From CAYILR01 sp964364175 (GTDB lineage: Bacteria > Bdellovibrionota > UBA1018): a stretch of DNA of 64,000 nt. Shown piece after piece: positions 1 to 8,195 of the stretch; position 1 is the first letter of the stretch, and each line of letters starts with the position of its first letter. A model generated the notes under the pieces. It saw only the letters and a program-made list of their open reading frames with translations, had not been told where the DNA came from and did no database searches. The stretch covers positions 1 through 64,000 of the forward strand of contig CAYILR010000010.1 in NCBI GenBank assembly GCA_964364175.1. Direction: 5' to 3'. Position numbers and translations under genes: made by a program.

Positions 1-35
1 TTTTAGGTGCACCGCTTCAGCCACTGCTCGCATAA

Positions 36-86
36 TCAGGCTGAACAGTTACTAAAATTTTTTAGTTCCAGTTCTAGTATTTTCAT
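36..86 (-). pseudogene. possible 5' remnant of recF
   Basis: Twenty bases past the dnaN stop, on the same strand, an ATG opens a 16-codon frame reading MKILELELKNFSNCSA and then TGA. The first eleven residues resemble the start of RecF (a short beta strand, L-x-L-x-N-F), and recF is the usual gene after dnaN. The frame stops well before the RecF Walker A motif, and neither other frame continues a RecF-like sequence to the window edge. It could be a decayed recF start, a short leader peptide or chance. No clear ribosome binding site precedes it. Confidence 0.3.
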
Positions 87-106
87 ACGCAACGATTTTA
101 TTACTG

Positions 107-1213
107 CTAAATCCGCATAGGCATAATCACGTAGGTTTGATTTTTACGCCCTTCTCCTTGTAAAATCCCTGGGCTCATTCGATCTTTCACAAAGAGTTCA
201 ATTTTACTACAGTCACTCACAGCCAGATAGTCCATGAGGTATTTTGAGTTGAATGCTATATCCATTTCTGGCCCCAGATATTCTGCCTCCACTTCCTCCT
301 TAGCATCTCCCATTTCAGGATTACTGGAAGAAATTTGAATCACCCCGCGCTGGATTAAAAAACGAATAGCTCTGCTTTTTTCATTTGCTAGGTGACTCAC
401 ACGCCTAATAGCAGAAAACAAAATAGATTGATCGACTTGTACTTTATTTTCAAAAGTTTTTGGAATCACTTGCCTATAGTCAGGGTATTCTCCGTCTATT
501 AAGCGAATCAATAGTGAGATCGCTTTACTCTTACAAAAAATGTACTGCCGATCTAAAGACATCTCGATTTGCTCTTCTGAGGTATCTAGAATTTTTCTGA
601 GTTCTTGCAAACCCTTTCTAGGAATAATTACCCCTCTTTTGAGTTGAGGAGATTTTAAGAAAACCTCTTCATCTACTATTGAAAGCCGATGACCATCTGT
701 TGCGGTCATTCTAAAAATACTATTTTCAAGAGGTTCGAAAAATACACCATTGAGGTGATACCGAGTACTGTCGTTCGAAACCGCAAAGCTAGTTTTATCA
801 ATCATCCTTTTCATGGATTCGCTTCGAACTAAAAAATACTCCCTTCCTTCAAACGAGGGGAGTGCGGGGTAATCTTCTCCAGGTAAACCCACAATGTTTA
901 CTTTGTATTTCCCCGAGGTGACTTCAATCCAGTGATTGTCTTTCCTAGAAACACAAACTTCTTTTTCAGAAATATCTTTAATAATATCTGAAAAATATTT
1001 TGCTGGAACAGTCACCTCACCAGAAGAAGAGTTTTGTATTTCACATGAAATTTTCATTCCCACTTCTAAGTTAGTTGAGATTACAAAAAGTTGTTGGTCA
1101 GAAACTCTCAAGAGAAAATTAGAAAGAATAGGCACTGTGTTTTTCTTCTCTATGACAGAAAGGGTATTTTGAAGGGCTTGGTTCAATTCAGACGTTTGAA
1201 TGGTAAATTTCAT
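107..1213 (-). CDS. dnaN: DNA polymerase III sliding clamp (beta subunit)
   Basis: 368 residues, the normal length for the beta clamp, which encircles DNA as a dimer and tethers polymerase III. The N-terminus (MKFTIQTSELNQALQ) and C-terminus (YVIMPMRI, the family's usual ...MPMR(L/I) ending) are complete. Three repeated clamp domains are expected; the conserved ATDGHRL segment lies near residue 170. It is transcribed in the same direction as dnaA and separated from it by the origin region. Identification is secure from sequence and position. Confidence 0.97.
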   Translation of the reverse strand: MKFTIQTSELNQALQNTLSVIEKKNTVPILSNFLLRVSDQQLFVISTNLEVGMKISCEIQNSSSGEVTVPAKYFSDIIKDISEKEVCVSRKDNHWIEVTSGKYKVNIVGLPGEDYPALPSFEGREYFLVRSESMKRMIDKTSFAVSNDSTRYHLNGVFFEPLENSIFRMTATDGHRLSIVDEEVFLKSPQLKRGVIIPRKGLQELRKILDTSEEQIEMSLDRQYIFCKSKAISLLIRLIDGEYPDYRQVIPKTFENKVQVDQSILFSAIRRVSHLANEKSRAIRFLIQRGVIQISSSNPEMGDAKEEVEAEYLGPEMDIAFNSKYLMDYLAVSDCSKIELFVKDRMSPGILQGEGRKNQTYVIMPMRI

Positions 1214-1760
1214 ACTTATCTATCCCTACCAAAAGAAACAGATAGGTAAATAGAAAACTAGTAGTACTAGTAGGGAATGTGGATAAGTGGATAAGAGATT
1301 TAAGTAAAAGAAATGATTCAAATAATAGGCATTAAAAAATGTGAATAACCAGTGTGCTTAGAAAGTTTAAAGATAGTGCTTAACTTGAGCACGCAGGACA
1401 AAAGGCAGGAAACACAAGGATATGCACAACATATTCACAAGTAAAAGTGGATAACATTCAAAATCAGACTTATATAATCAGGTTATAAAAGGCAAAATGA
1501 CCAAAACTAGTCTTAAATTGTGAGTTATCCCCAAAACCCACTCAGTAAGGTCGACTACTTGATTTCTTAGAAAGAGAGAAGTCTTGTGGATATGTTGATA
1601 CCTTTATTTAATACCCTGAAATAACTAATAAAATTAGATTTTAAAAAATGTGGATATGTGAATAACTATGTGGATAACGTGTGGATAACTTAAATGTATC
1701 CACACCTATTCACAGAGAATTCACAAGGTTATCCACAAAAAACAGTATAACCGATAAAAC
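1214..1760. other. chromosomal replication origin (oriC) between dnaA and dnaN
   Basis: This 547-bp gene-free stretch is AT-rich and crowded with DnaA boxes. Exact TTATCCACA boxes, on either strand, are at 1278-1286, 1669-1677, 1680-1688 and 1729-1737. Near matches are at 1340-1348, 1432-1440, 1446-1454, 1525-1533, 1585-1593, 1649-1657, 1657-1665, 1696-1704, 1706-1714 and 1717-1725. The densest cluster (1649-1737) lies directly downstream of dnaA. Next to it is a very AT-rich segment at about 1600-1650 that could be the unwinding element. The dnaN promoter must also be here. Confidence 0.9.
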
Positions 1761-3200
1761 CTATAAGCTATTTTGAATTTCTTCGATTTTAGCGAGAACA
1801 GAAGGGTCTTTTTCAATGAGGCGTTCAATTTTTTTGCAAGCGTGAAGAACAGTACTGTGGTCTTTACCTCCGAACATTGAGCCAATTTCCTTAAAACCTA
1901 ATCGAGAGTACTTACGGCAAAGGTACATTGAAACATGTCTAGGGATTGAAAATTTTGTAGCTCGGATGTCAGATTTTAAGTCCTGCACCTTGATATTGAA
2001 GTGCTTTGCGACGGTATTTTGAATGGCTTCAACCGTATGATGAGAGGACTCCTCTGGTACTAGAATTCTGAGTTCCTGCTTTGCCATTTCTAAAGAGATC
2101 TCAGTTCCCAGGAAAGAGGCATTGGCTTTAAGTTTTATTACGATGCTTTCCAGTTCCCGAACGTTAGACTTGATGTAGGTGGCCATGTATGTCGCTACTT
2201 CGTCAGGGAGGAAAATATCCTCTCTTTCTGACTTAGCCTTGAGGATAGCTATTCGTGTTTCAATTTCAGGAGCGTTAATATTCGAGATCAATCCCCAAGC
2301 GAAACGGGTTTGAATGCGTTCCTCAAGCTCCTCAATTTCTTTCGGCGGACGGTCACTCGTCAAAACAATTTGTCTCTTGGTGTTGTAGAACTCATTGAAT
2401 GTGTGAAAAAGCTCCTCTTGGGTTCCTTCTTTTCCAGAGAGAAACTGAACGTCGTCCAAGAGCAGGGCATCAACCGAGTTTCTGTACTTGTCTCGAAACT
2501 GAGCCATTTTCTTTTTTTGAATGGAATCCACTAACTCATTCAAAAACTGTTCAGCGGAAAGATAAACGACTCTTGCCTGGGGAGTGACCTGAAGTATTTT
2601 GTTCCCAATAGCGTGAAGCAAGTGGGTTTTTCCAAGCCCAGGAGGACTATAAATAAAAACGGGATTGTATAAGGAGCCGGGCCGCTCAGCGATAGCTAAG
2701 GAGGAGGCGTGTGCAAATTGATTACTCGCTCCCACAATAAAATTTTCAAAAGTATACCGGGGATTAATGCAATGGTCATGATGGGTGCGAAAACCCATAT
2801 TCAAGGTGACATTTTTTACTAGGCCCGGATGTGAATCTTTGGCCGAAGAGTCATCAGTAGTGTAGGGATTGGTGGTTTCAGAGCTGCTGGGTGTGGTCGT
2901 AAAATTGATATTTTCAGGATCCACCACTAAATTTAAAGTACAAGGCGCCCCTAAAACCTGTGTAAAAGACTCCTCGATGACAGGAAGGAGAGTCTTTTTC
3001 ACTATTTGTGATATAAAATCGTTCATTGCCCTAAAAGTGACTATAAAACCGCCATTTTCAGCACCGGATACACTTTGGAATGTAATTTGAGGAAGCCAGG
3101 TTTTTAGAGCAGAAGAGACTGCTTTTGTTTCAAGGATTCGGTAGGCGGATTGCCAAATTTCGGGCCAATGACTGGTTTGCAGCTCTTCTGAAATACGCAT
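1761..3200 (-). CDS. dnaA: chromosomal replication initiator DnaA
   Basis: 479 residues. Binds the TTATCCACA boxes found just downstream and opens the origin. Domain I is N-terminal (to about 90), followed by a Ser/Thr-rich linker (about 100-130). The AAA+ domain has Walker A GLGKTHLL near 187-194, Walker B LLLDDVQFL, and a sensor segment (LTSDRPP). The C-terminal DNA-binding domain carries the signature DHSTVLHA. The gene is divergent from rpmH, the classic origin-proximal arrangement. Boxes downstream and the short upstream gap leave room for autoregulation, but no box is obvious in the 75-bp gap itself. Confidence 0.98.
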   Translation of the reverse strand: MRISEELQTSHWPEIWQSAYRILETKAVSSALKTWLPQITFQSVSGAENGGFIVTFRAMNDFISQIVKKTLLPVIEESFTQVLGAPCTLNLVVDPENINFTTTPSSSETTNPYTTDDSSAKDSHPGLVKNVTLNMGFRTHHDHCINPRYTFENFIVGASNQFAHASSLAIAERPGSLYNPVFIYSPPGLGKTHLLHAIGNKILQVTPQARVVYLSAEQFLNELVDSIQKKKMAQFRDKYRNSVDALLLDDVQFLSGKEGTQEELFHTFNEFYNTKRQIVLTSDRPPKEIEELEERIQTRFAWGLISNINAPEIETRIAILKAKSEREDIFLPDEVATYMATYIKSNVRELESIVIKLKANASFLGTEISLEMAKQELRILVPEESSHHTVEAIQNTVAKHFNIKVQDLKSDIRATKFSIPRHVSMYLCRKYSRLGFKEIGSMFGGKDHSTVLHACKKIERLIEKDPSVLAKIEEIQNSL

Positions 3201-3234
3201 AGATGTGTTTCGGGCTTAGCATGGGGATGTGTCC

Positions 3235-3263
3235 TTGACAATGCGTACAGCATCAGGTTAAGA
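3235..3263 (+). promoter_or_regulatory. putative promoter of the rpmH-rnpA operon
   Basis: A perfect -35 hexamer TTGACA lies at 3235-3240 in the gap between the divergent dnaA and rpmH genes. At 17-bp spacing the -10 is poor (TTAAGA, 3258-3263). Only the -35 is convincing. Confidence 0.3.
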
Positions 3264-3275
3264 AGGCCCCTCATT

Positions 3276-3425
3276 ATGAAAAGGACTTATCAACCTAGCC
3301 GTACAAAAAGACGCCGCACGCACGGTTTTCGTGCTCGGATGGAAACTGCCACTGGCCGAAATGTTTTGAAACGCCGACGAGCTAAAGGCCGTAAGCGTCT
3401 GACCGTTTCCGTTGCTGCGAAGTAA
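3276..3425 (+). CDS. rpmH: 50S ribosomal protein L34
   Basis: 49 codons starting ATG at 3276 (MKRTYQPSRTKRRRTHGF) and ending TAA at 3425. The protein is almost entirely Arg/Lys-rich and includes GFRARM and the C-terminal KGRKRLTV segment, all diagnostic of L34 of the large ribosomal subunit. It heads the conserved rpmH-rnpA-yidD-yidC-mnmE block. The length is normal for the family, so there is no sign of truncation. Confidence 0.97.
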   Translation: MKRTYQPSRTKRRRTHGFRARMETATGRNVLKRRRAKGRKRLTVSVAAK

Positions 3426-3428
3426 CCA

Positions 3429-3779
3429 TTGAACTCAAAACGTCTTTCCATGGAATCATTGGGTTATCCGCGTCGGTTACACCACCGCGCAGATTTCTTG
3501 GCGTTTTTTCGTGGAAGCAAGCAGCAAACCCTGTCTTTTGGCAGGGTTTTTCATATTCCCAATTCCTTGGGGCACTTTCGTTTAGGCATCACACTTAAAG
3601 TCAAAGCGAGTTCCGTTCAAAGAAATAAAATTAAACGAGCGATTCGTGAATCCATGCGGCAGTCCGCTGCAAAACTAGGATCGCGAGATTATAATGTGGT
3701 GATTCACTCACAACAGAAAGCAAAAGACCCTTTGTTTTATCGAGAGCTTTTTTCAGAAATCAGAAAAACTTTTCAATGA
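3429..3779 (+). CDS. rnpA: ribonuclease P protein component
   Basis: About 116 residues from the TTG at 3429, or 109 from the ATG at 3450; neither start has a strong ribosome binding site. The ATG version (MESLGYPRRLHHRADF) aligns better with typical RnpA N-termini. The protein assists the RNase P RNA in 5' tRNA maturation. The RNR signature is clear: RNKIKRAIRES around residues 59-69. It begins four bases after rpmH and its stop overlaps the yidD start (ATGA), so the genes are translationally coupled. Confidence 0.93.
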   Translation: MNSKRLSMESLGYPRRLHHRADFLAFFRGSKQQTLSFGRVFHIPNSLGHFRLGITLKVKASSVQRNKIKRAIRESMRQSAAKLGSRDYNVVIHSQQKAKDPLFYRELFSEIRKTFQ

Positions 3780-3976
3780 GAAAATTGGTTTTTCTTTTCT
3801 ATCGAGGAATTTTTTCTCCCTTTTTACATCTGATGTCGGGTCCGGGAATGGGTTGCCGATTTAACCCCACGTGCAGTCAATATGCCGAAAAAGCGATTGA
3901 AGAATGGGGTTGGAAAAAAGGAAGTTGGATGGCGTTAAAAAGGTTGTCACAGTGCCATCCTTGGGGCAAAGCGTAG
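3776..3976 (+). CDS. yidD: membrane protein insertion efficiency factor YidD
   Basis: 66 residues, typical for YidD, a small membrane-associated protein that aids YidC-dependent insertion. The conserved core CRFNPTCSQYAEKAI is present with both cysteines, after a short hydrophobic N-terminus, followed by the usual CHPWG ending. It overlaps the end of rnpA by four bases and precedes yidC. Confidence 0.95.
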   Translation: MRKLVFLFYRGIFSPFLHLMSGPGMGCRFNPTCSQYAEKAIEEWGWKKGSWMALKRLSQCHPWGKA

Positions 3977-3999
3977 GAAAGGATTTCCGGAGCTTCCGT

Positions 4000-4015
4000 C
4001 GGTGCATCAGCACCG
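4000..4015 (+). other. hairpin in the yidD-yidC gap
   Basis: CGGTGC, loop ATCA, GCACCG: a 6-bp GC-rich stem 40 bases before the yidC start. It is flanked on both sides by copies of CCGGAGC. There is no T-run, so it is not a classic terminator; it may attenuate or stabilise the mRNA. Confidence 0.4.
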
Positions 4016-4054
4016 TCCCGGAGCGTGACGCGTAGGGAAGGTCGGGAAGAAAGC

Positions 4055-5608
4055 ATGAAATTAAATAATCAAAAGCAGCTGATTTTTTTTGGTTTAGTTC
4101 TTGCTGGAGTTTTAGGTTGGCAAAAACTTTACTTAGAACCTAGAGCAAAACAACAAGCTGCTTTGGAGCAAGCTGGAACTGCTGCGGTAAACCAAACGCT
4201 TGCCCCGGCGATTGAGGCGAAACCAGTACAATCACAGGCCTTAGATTTGCAGCTGGGTCAGGCTTCGGTAGGAAGCGGTGCTCAGTTTTTTTCGGGCTGG
4301 AAGCTCAATGGATACAAGAAAAAAAATCTGAATCAGGTCGATTTGGCATCGGTAACAGAACTAGAGCAACCCGGAGGATTACAGCTCAGCTTTGATTCCC
4401 CTGAGTTAGCTTATTTGAGTGGAGCCGCTGGCGAACTCAGTGGGTCACATTGGAAATATGAAGATTCAAATATTTTGCTCACGCGCGAATTTCAATCGAG
4501 CGCAAATCAGCCTTATGTAAATGTTGTCATCCGAGCACAGTTCAAAAAACAAACACCTAAGCATGTTTTTGTTTGGATGCAGGGAAAAATTAACCCTGAC
4601 ACGGAAACTGGTGAAGATCGTGCAATTGTATATTATTCGCAAAAAGAAGCCTCACAAATAGCACTAAAAGAATTACCTAAACTCACAGAGGCAGCGGCAC
4701 CTGTGAAGTGGGTAGGGCTGACTGGAAGGTATTTTCTATTTTCTTGGATGAACGAAACCAAGAGCGAACCTTCTTTGAACACAGACCCATGGGCACTCGT
4801 TCAACCCATGGGAGCGGACCAAGCCCGCGTCAGCATGGTCTATCCAATTCATGGCAACAGTATTGAAATTAAGGGGAAGGCCCTCTTTGTTCCCAAAGAA
4901 CTGACCTTGTTGCGTTCGATTGATCCAACTTTGGACCATACTGTGGACTTTGGATTTTTCACTATTTTTGCATACCCTTTGTTGAAATTTTTGAAATGGT
5001 TGTTTTCGTTTACTGGTAACTATGGGGTAGCGATCATTTTGCTAACGCTAGCTCTCAAAATTGTCACCTATCCTCTGACTTATAAATCAGTCAAAGCGAT
5101 GAAGCAGATGTCCAAAATTCAGCCACAGCTAGAAAAGCTTAAAGAAAAATACAAGGACGACAAAGAGACACTCAACAAAGAAATGTTGGGGATGATGAAA
5201 AATCAGGGCTACAACCCGATGGCGGGATGTCTTCCTGTTTTGGCTCAGATCCCTGTGTTTTTTGCTCTCAACCGCGTGCTTTATGTGGCGATCGAACTTT
5301 ATCAGGCGCCGTTTGCTTTTTGGGTGCATGACTTGTCAGCCAAAGATCCTTATTATGTGACGCCGGTTTTGCTTTCGGTGATCATGTTTATTCAGCAAAA
5401 AATGATGCCCAACACGGCAACCGATCCGATGCAGGCGAAGATGATTCAGTTTATGCCGTTGATTTTCGGTATTTTCATGCTGACGCTTCCTTCGGGTTTG
5501 ACTCTTTATATGTTGGTCAACGCTCTGGCAGGGATTGCTCAGCAATTTATCCTGAACAGAAAATTTGATACCGGACAGGTTGCTCCGATTGTTGCCAAGG
5601 CAAGATAG
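4055..5608 (+). CDS. yidC: membrane protein insertase YidC
   Basis: 517 residues from ATG 4055, chosen because GGGAAGAAAG precedes it; an in-frame GTG at 4025 would add ten charged residues. YidC inserts proteins into the inner membrane alone or with SecYEG. The N-terminal anchor (about residues 6-22), a large periplasmic domain (to about 300) and the C-terminal five-helix insertase core are present. The core contains the conserved NPMAGCLP and QIPVFFALNRVL segments. This long Gram-negative form fits an organism with an outer membrane. No jag/khpB gene follows; mnmE overlaps the 3' end. Confidence 0.96.
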   Translation: MKLNNQKQLIFFGLVLAGVLGWQKLYLEPRAKQQAALEQAGTAAVNQTLAPAIEAKPVQSQALDLQLGQASVGSGAQFFSGWKLNGYKKKNLNQVDLASVTELEQPGGLQLSFDSPELAYLSGAAGELSGSHWKYEDSNILLTREFQSSANQPYVNVVIRAQFKKQTPKHVFVWMQGKINPDTETGEDRAIVYYSQKEASQIALKELPKLTEAAAPVKWVGLTGRYFLFSWMNETKSEPSLNTDPWALVQPMGADQARVSMVYPIHGNSIEIKGKALFVPKELTLLRSIDPTLDHTVDFGFFTIFAYPLLKFLKWLFSFTGNYGVAIILLTLALKIVTYPLTYKSVKAMKQMSKIQPQLEKLKEKYKDDKETLNKEMLGMMKNQGYNPMAGCLPVLAQIPVFFALNRVLYVAIELYQAPFAFWVHDLSAKDPYYVTPVLLSVIMFIQQKMMPNTATDPMQAKMIQFMPLIFGIFMLTLPSGLTLYMLVNALAGIAQQFILNRKFDTGQVAPIVAKAR

Positions 5609-7007
5609 ATCCCAGTATTTTTCTGAGGACACGATTGCCGCGATTTGCACGGCAGTGGGTGGAGCGGTTTCGGTCATTCGAATCAGCGGTCCGGATTCAC
5701 TCGCGGTTTTCAAAAAAGTTTCTGTTCAATCTCTAGAATCAGAACCACGTAAACTCATCAAAACGATGCTGACTAACCCAGCGTCTCATGCAGTTTTGGA
5801 CGAAGTTCTGGCTGTGTATTTTCCAAAAGGAAGCAGCTTTACGGGTGAGGAAGTGGTTGAGCTGCAAGGGCACGGGGGAGCCTTTGGAAGCGCGCGCACT
5901 TTGGAGTGCGTTTTAAATCTGGGTGTCAGACAGGCTTTGCCAGGTGAGTTCAGTTTTCGTGCAGTCAGAAATGGAAAAATGAGTTTGACCCAGGCAGAAG
6001 CTGTAGCGGAGCTGATTCAAGCTTCCAATGACCAAGCAGTCGAATTGGCTTTGGATAAACTTCAGGGACTTCAGCATGAGCAAATGATGGTGCTCTCGAC
6101 GGAGATCAAAAATCTCACCGCTAGAAGTGAGCTAGGAATTGATTTTTCGGATCAAGACGTCGAGGAGCTCAGTCTTCCGCAGCTTAAAAAAGGGGCAGCT
6201 TTGGTTTTGAAAAAGATTGAGGAAATCAAATCGACCTATCGAAGAGGCAAGAGCATCCAAGAAGGAATTCGAATTGCTTTTTTTGGTTTGCCCAATGCAG
6301 GTAAATCTAGCTTGTTTAATGCTTTGATTGGGGAAGATCGATCCATCGTGACGCAAATCCCGGGCACTACTCGAGATATTGTTCACGAAGTACTGACGTT
6401 GCGAAGTGCTGCGGGTAAAAGCATCACGCTTCGATTGGAAGACACCGCGGGTTTGCGGAAGACTCATGATCTGGTCGAAAAAATGGGAATGGATAGAACC
6501 TTGAGAGCAGCCAAAGAAGCGGATTTGGTTTTTGTGATGGCGGATGCATCACAAGCCGAGCAAATCGAGGAGCTCAGTACTTATTGGGAACAATCAGCCG
6601 TAGTTCAAAAGCGCGCGATTGGGATTCTCCACAAAGTGGACCTGTTGGATTTAAAAAAACAAAAAGAGATGACAGAAATACTGAAAGAGAAGTTCGGTAT
6701 TTCGAGTTGGATTTCGGTTTCTTCTCTCAAGCTCACAGGAGTTAATGAGCTTGTTGACGTGGTGTTTGAGCGATGTGAGGAAGAAACAAGACGTAAACCC
6801 AAAGAAATCCTGATTACTAGGCTAGATCACCTCCAAGCACTCCAAGCCGCCGAACAAGACCTGGCCCGCGCCACACAAGCAACCGAAGAGGATCTTTTTG
6901 CAGCAGACATCCGACAAACGCTCCACTCTTTGGAACCAATCCTAGGAAAAACCAGTACTGACGATATCTTAGGGAAAATTTTCTCAGAATTTTGTATAGG
7001 TAAGTAA
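5589..7007 (+). CDS. mnmE: tRNA modification GTPase MnmE
   Basis: About 472 residues. With MnmG it installs the C5 aminomethyl-type modification on U34 of tRNAs. The true start is uncertain: only TTG codons (5565, 5580, 5589, 5592) precede the conserved DTIAAI, and 5589 has a weak CAGG at suitable spacing. All overlap the end of yidC. The formyl-THF-binding N-domain, helical domain, G1 loop GLPNAGKSS, DTAG switch and C-terminal FCIGK with the catalytic Cys are intact. The G4 guanine-specificity motif is HKVD instead of NKxD (His codon 6630-6632). mnmG lies 6 kb downstream. Confidence 0.95.
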   Translation: MLPRQDRSQYFSEDTIAAICTAVGGAVSVIRISGPDSLAVFKKVSVQSLESEPRKLIKTMLTNPASHAVLDEVLAVYFPKGSSFTGEEVVELQGHGGAFGSARTLECVLNLGVRQALPGEFSFRAVRNGKMSLTQAEAVAELIQASNDQAVELALDKLQGLQHEQMMVLSTEIKNLTARSELGIDFSDQDVEELSLPQLKKGAALVLKKIEEIKSTYRRGKSIQEGIRIAFFGLPNAGKSSLFNALIGEDRSIVTQIPGTTRDIVHEVLTLRSAAGKSITLRLEDTAGLRKTHDLVEKMGMDRTLRAAKEADLVFVMADASQAEQIEELSTYWEQSAVVQKRAIGILHKVDLLDLKKQKEMTEILKEKFGISSWISVSSLKLTGVNELVDVVFERCEEETRRKPKEILITRLDHLQALQAAEQDLARATQATEEDLFAADIRQTLHSLEPILGKTSTDDILGKIFSEFCIGK

Positions 7008-7031
7008 TAGAGAACAAACCGAGGGAAATTT

Positions 7032-8183
7032 ATGATCTACGGATGGCCAGAAACCAGTGAAGAAAAGAAAATGCTCATGGAGCAGATTCGAACCTTAGCC
7101 CAAAAGGAGATCGCTCCTAAAGCAAAGCATCACGACGAGAGTGGAGAGTTTCCGACTGACAACGTTAAAAAACTAGCTGAGATGGGCCTCATGGGGATGA
7201 TGGTTCCCGAAGAGTGGGGCGGCGCTGGGATGGACGTTGTTTCTTATGCCATGGTGATGGAAGAAGTCTCGGCTGCTTGTGCATCGACTGGCGTGATCAT
7301 GTCGGTCAACAACTCGCTGGTTTGTTATCCTTTGATGGCTTTCGGCTCGGATCATATTAAAGAGAAATATTTAAAGCCACTGGCTCAAGGACAAAAGCTC
7401 GGATGTTTTGCGCTTTCTGAGCCTAGCGCAGGATCTGATCCCGGAGGATTGAAAGTTACAGCTAAAAAAGTCGATGGGGGTTATCGCCTCCGTGGGACCA
7501 AGAACTGGATCACCAACGGTAAAGAAGCCGACTATGCTGTCGTGTTTGCAACCATTGATCCTGCTGCCAAACAAAAGGGGATTTGCGCATTTGTTGTCGA
7601 TACCAAGGCAGAAGGTTTTGCAGTCGCTAAACTGGAAGACAAACTCGGGATCAATGCGTCTTCGACCGCGCAGCTCTTCTTTGATGACGTTTTTGTGCCG
7701 AGTGAGTGCTTGATCGGCCAAGAAGGACAAGGACTCAAGATTGCCCTTTCAACTCTAGATGGTGGACGGATCGGGATTGCTTCGCAAGCGCTAGGGATTG
7801 CGCGATGCGCTTTGGATGCTTCCAAGAAGTTTGCGTTGGAGCGTGAGCAGTTTGGTGCTCCGATTGCCAAGCTCCAGGCGATTCAGTTTCACATTGCTGA
7901 TATGGCGACTCGTCTTCAGGCTGCGCGTTTGCTGACTTGGAACGCAGCTCGTATGAAAGACCTGGGCCAGAAGTATACGAAGGAAGCAGCGATGGCGAAG
8001 CTCTCGGCATCCGAATCCGCGATGTGGATTGCGACCAAGGCGATCCAGGTTCACGGTGGATACGGTTATACCAAGGAATACGTGGTCGAGAGAAACTTCC
8101 GGGATGCCAAAATCACCGAGATTTATGAAGGAACTTCAGAAATTCAGCGTATTGTGATTGCAGCCCAGGAGCTGTGGGCATAA
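7032..8183 (+). CDS. short-chain-type acyl-CoA dehydrogenase
   Basis: 383 residues, the usual length for the flavin-dependent acyl-CoA dehydrogenase family that makes trans-2-enoyl-CoA and passes electrons to ETF. The FAD/substrate motif CFALSEPSAGSD (near 125-136) and the C-terminal VHGGYGYTKEY are clear. The catalytic Glu sits in IYEGTSE near residue 366, as in butyryl-CoA and related dehydrogenases. It ends 12 bp before the acyl-CoA mutase gene, probably one operon, which suggests branched-chain or C4 acyl-CoA metabolism. The exact substrate cannot be read from the sequence. Confidence 0.9.
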   Translation: MIYGWPETSEEKKMLMEQIRTLAQKEIAPKAKHHDESGEFPTDNVKKLAEMGLMGMMVPEEWGGAGMDVVSYAMVMEEVSAACASTGVIMSVNNSLVCYPLMAFGSDHIKEKYLKPLAQGQKLGCFALSEPSAGSDPGGLKVTAKKVDGGYRLRGTKNWITNGKEADYAVVFATIDPAAKQKGICAFVVDTKAEGFAVAKLEDKLGINASSTAQLFFDDVFVPSECLIGQEGQGLKIALSTLDGGRIGIASQALGIARCALDASKKFALEREQFGAPIAKLQAIQFHIADMATRLQAARLLTWNAARMKDLGQKYTKEAAMAKLSASESAMWIATKAIQVHGGYGYTKEYVVERNFRDAKITEIYEGTSEIQRIVIAAQELWA

Positions 8184-8195
8184 AACTAGCCCTGT

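Noticed and set aside
4025..4054. Upstream GTG start for yidC
   Set aside because: Adds ten charged residues before the membrane anchor; the ATG at 4055 has the ribosome binding site.
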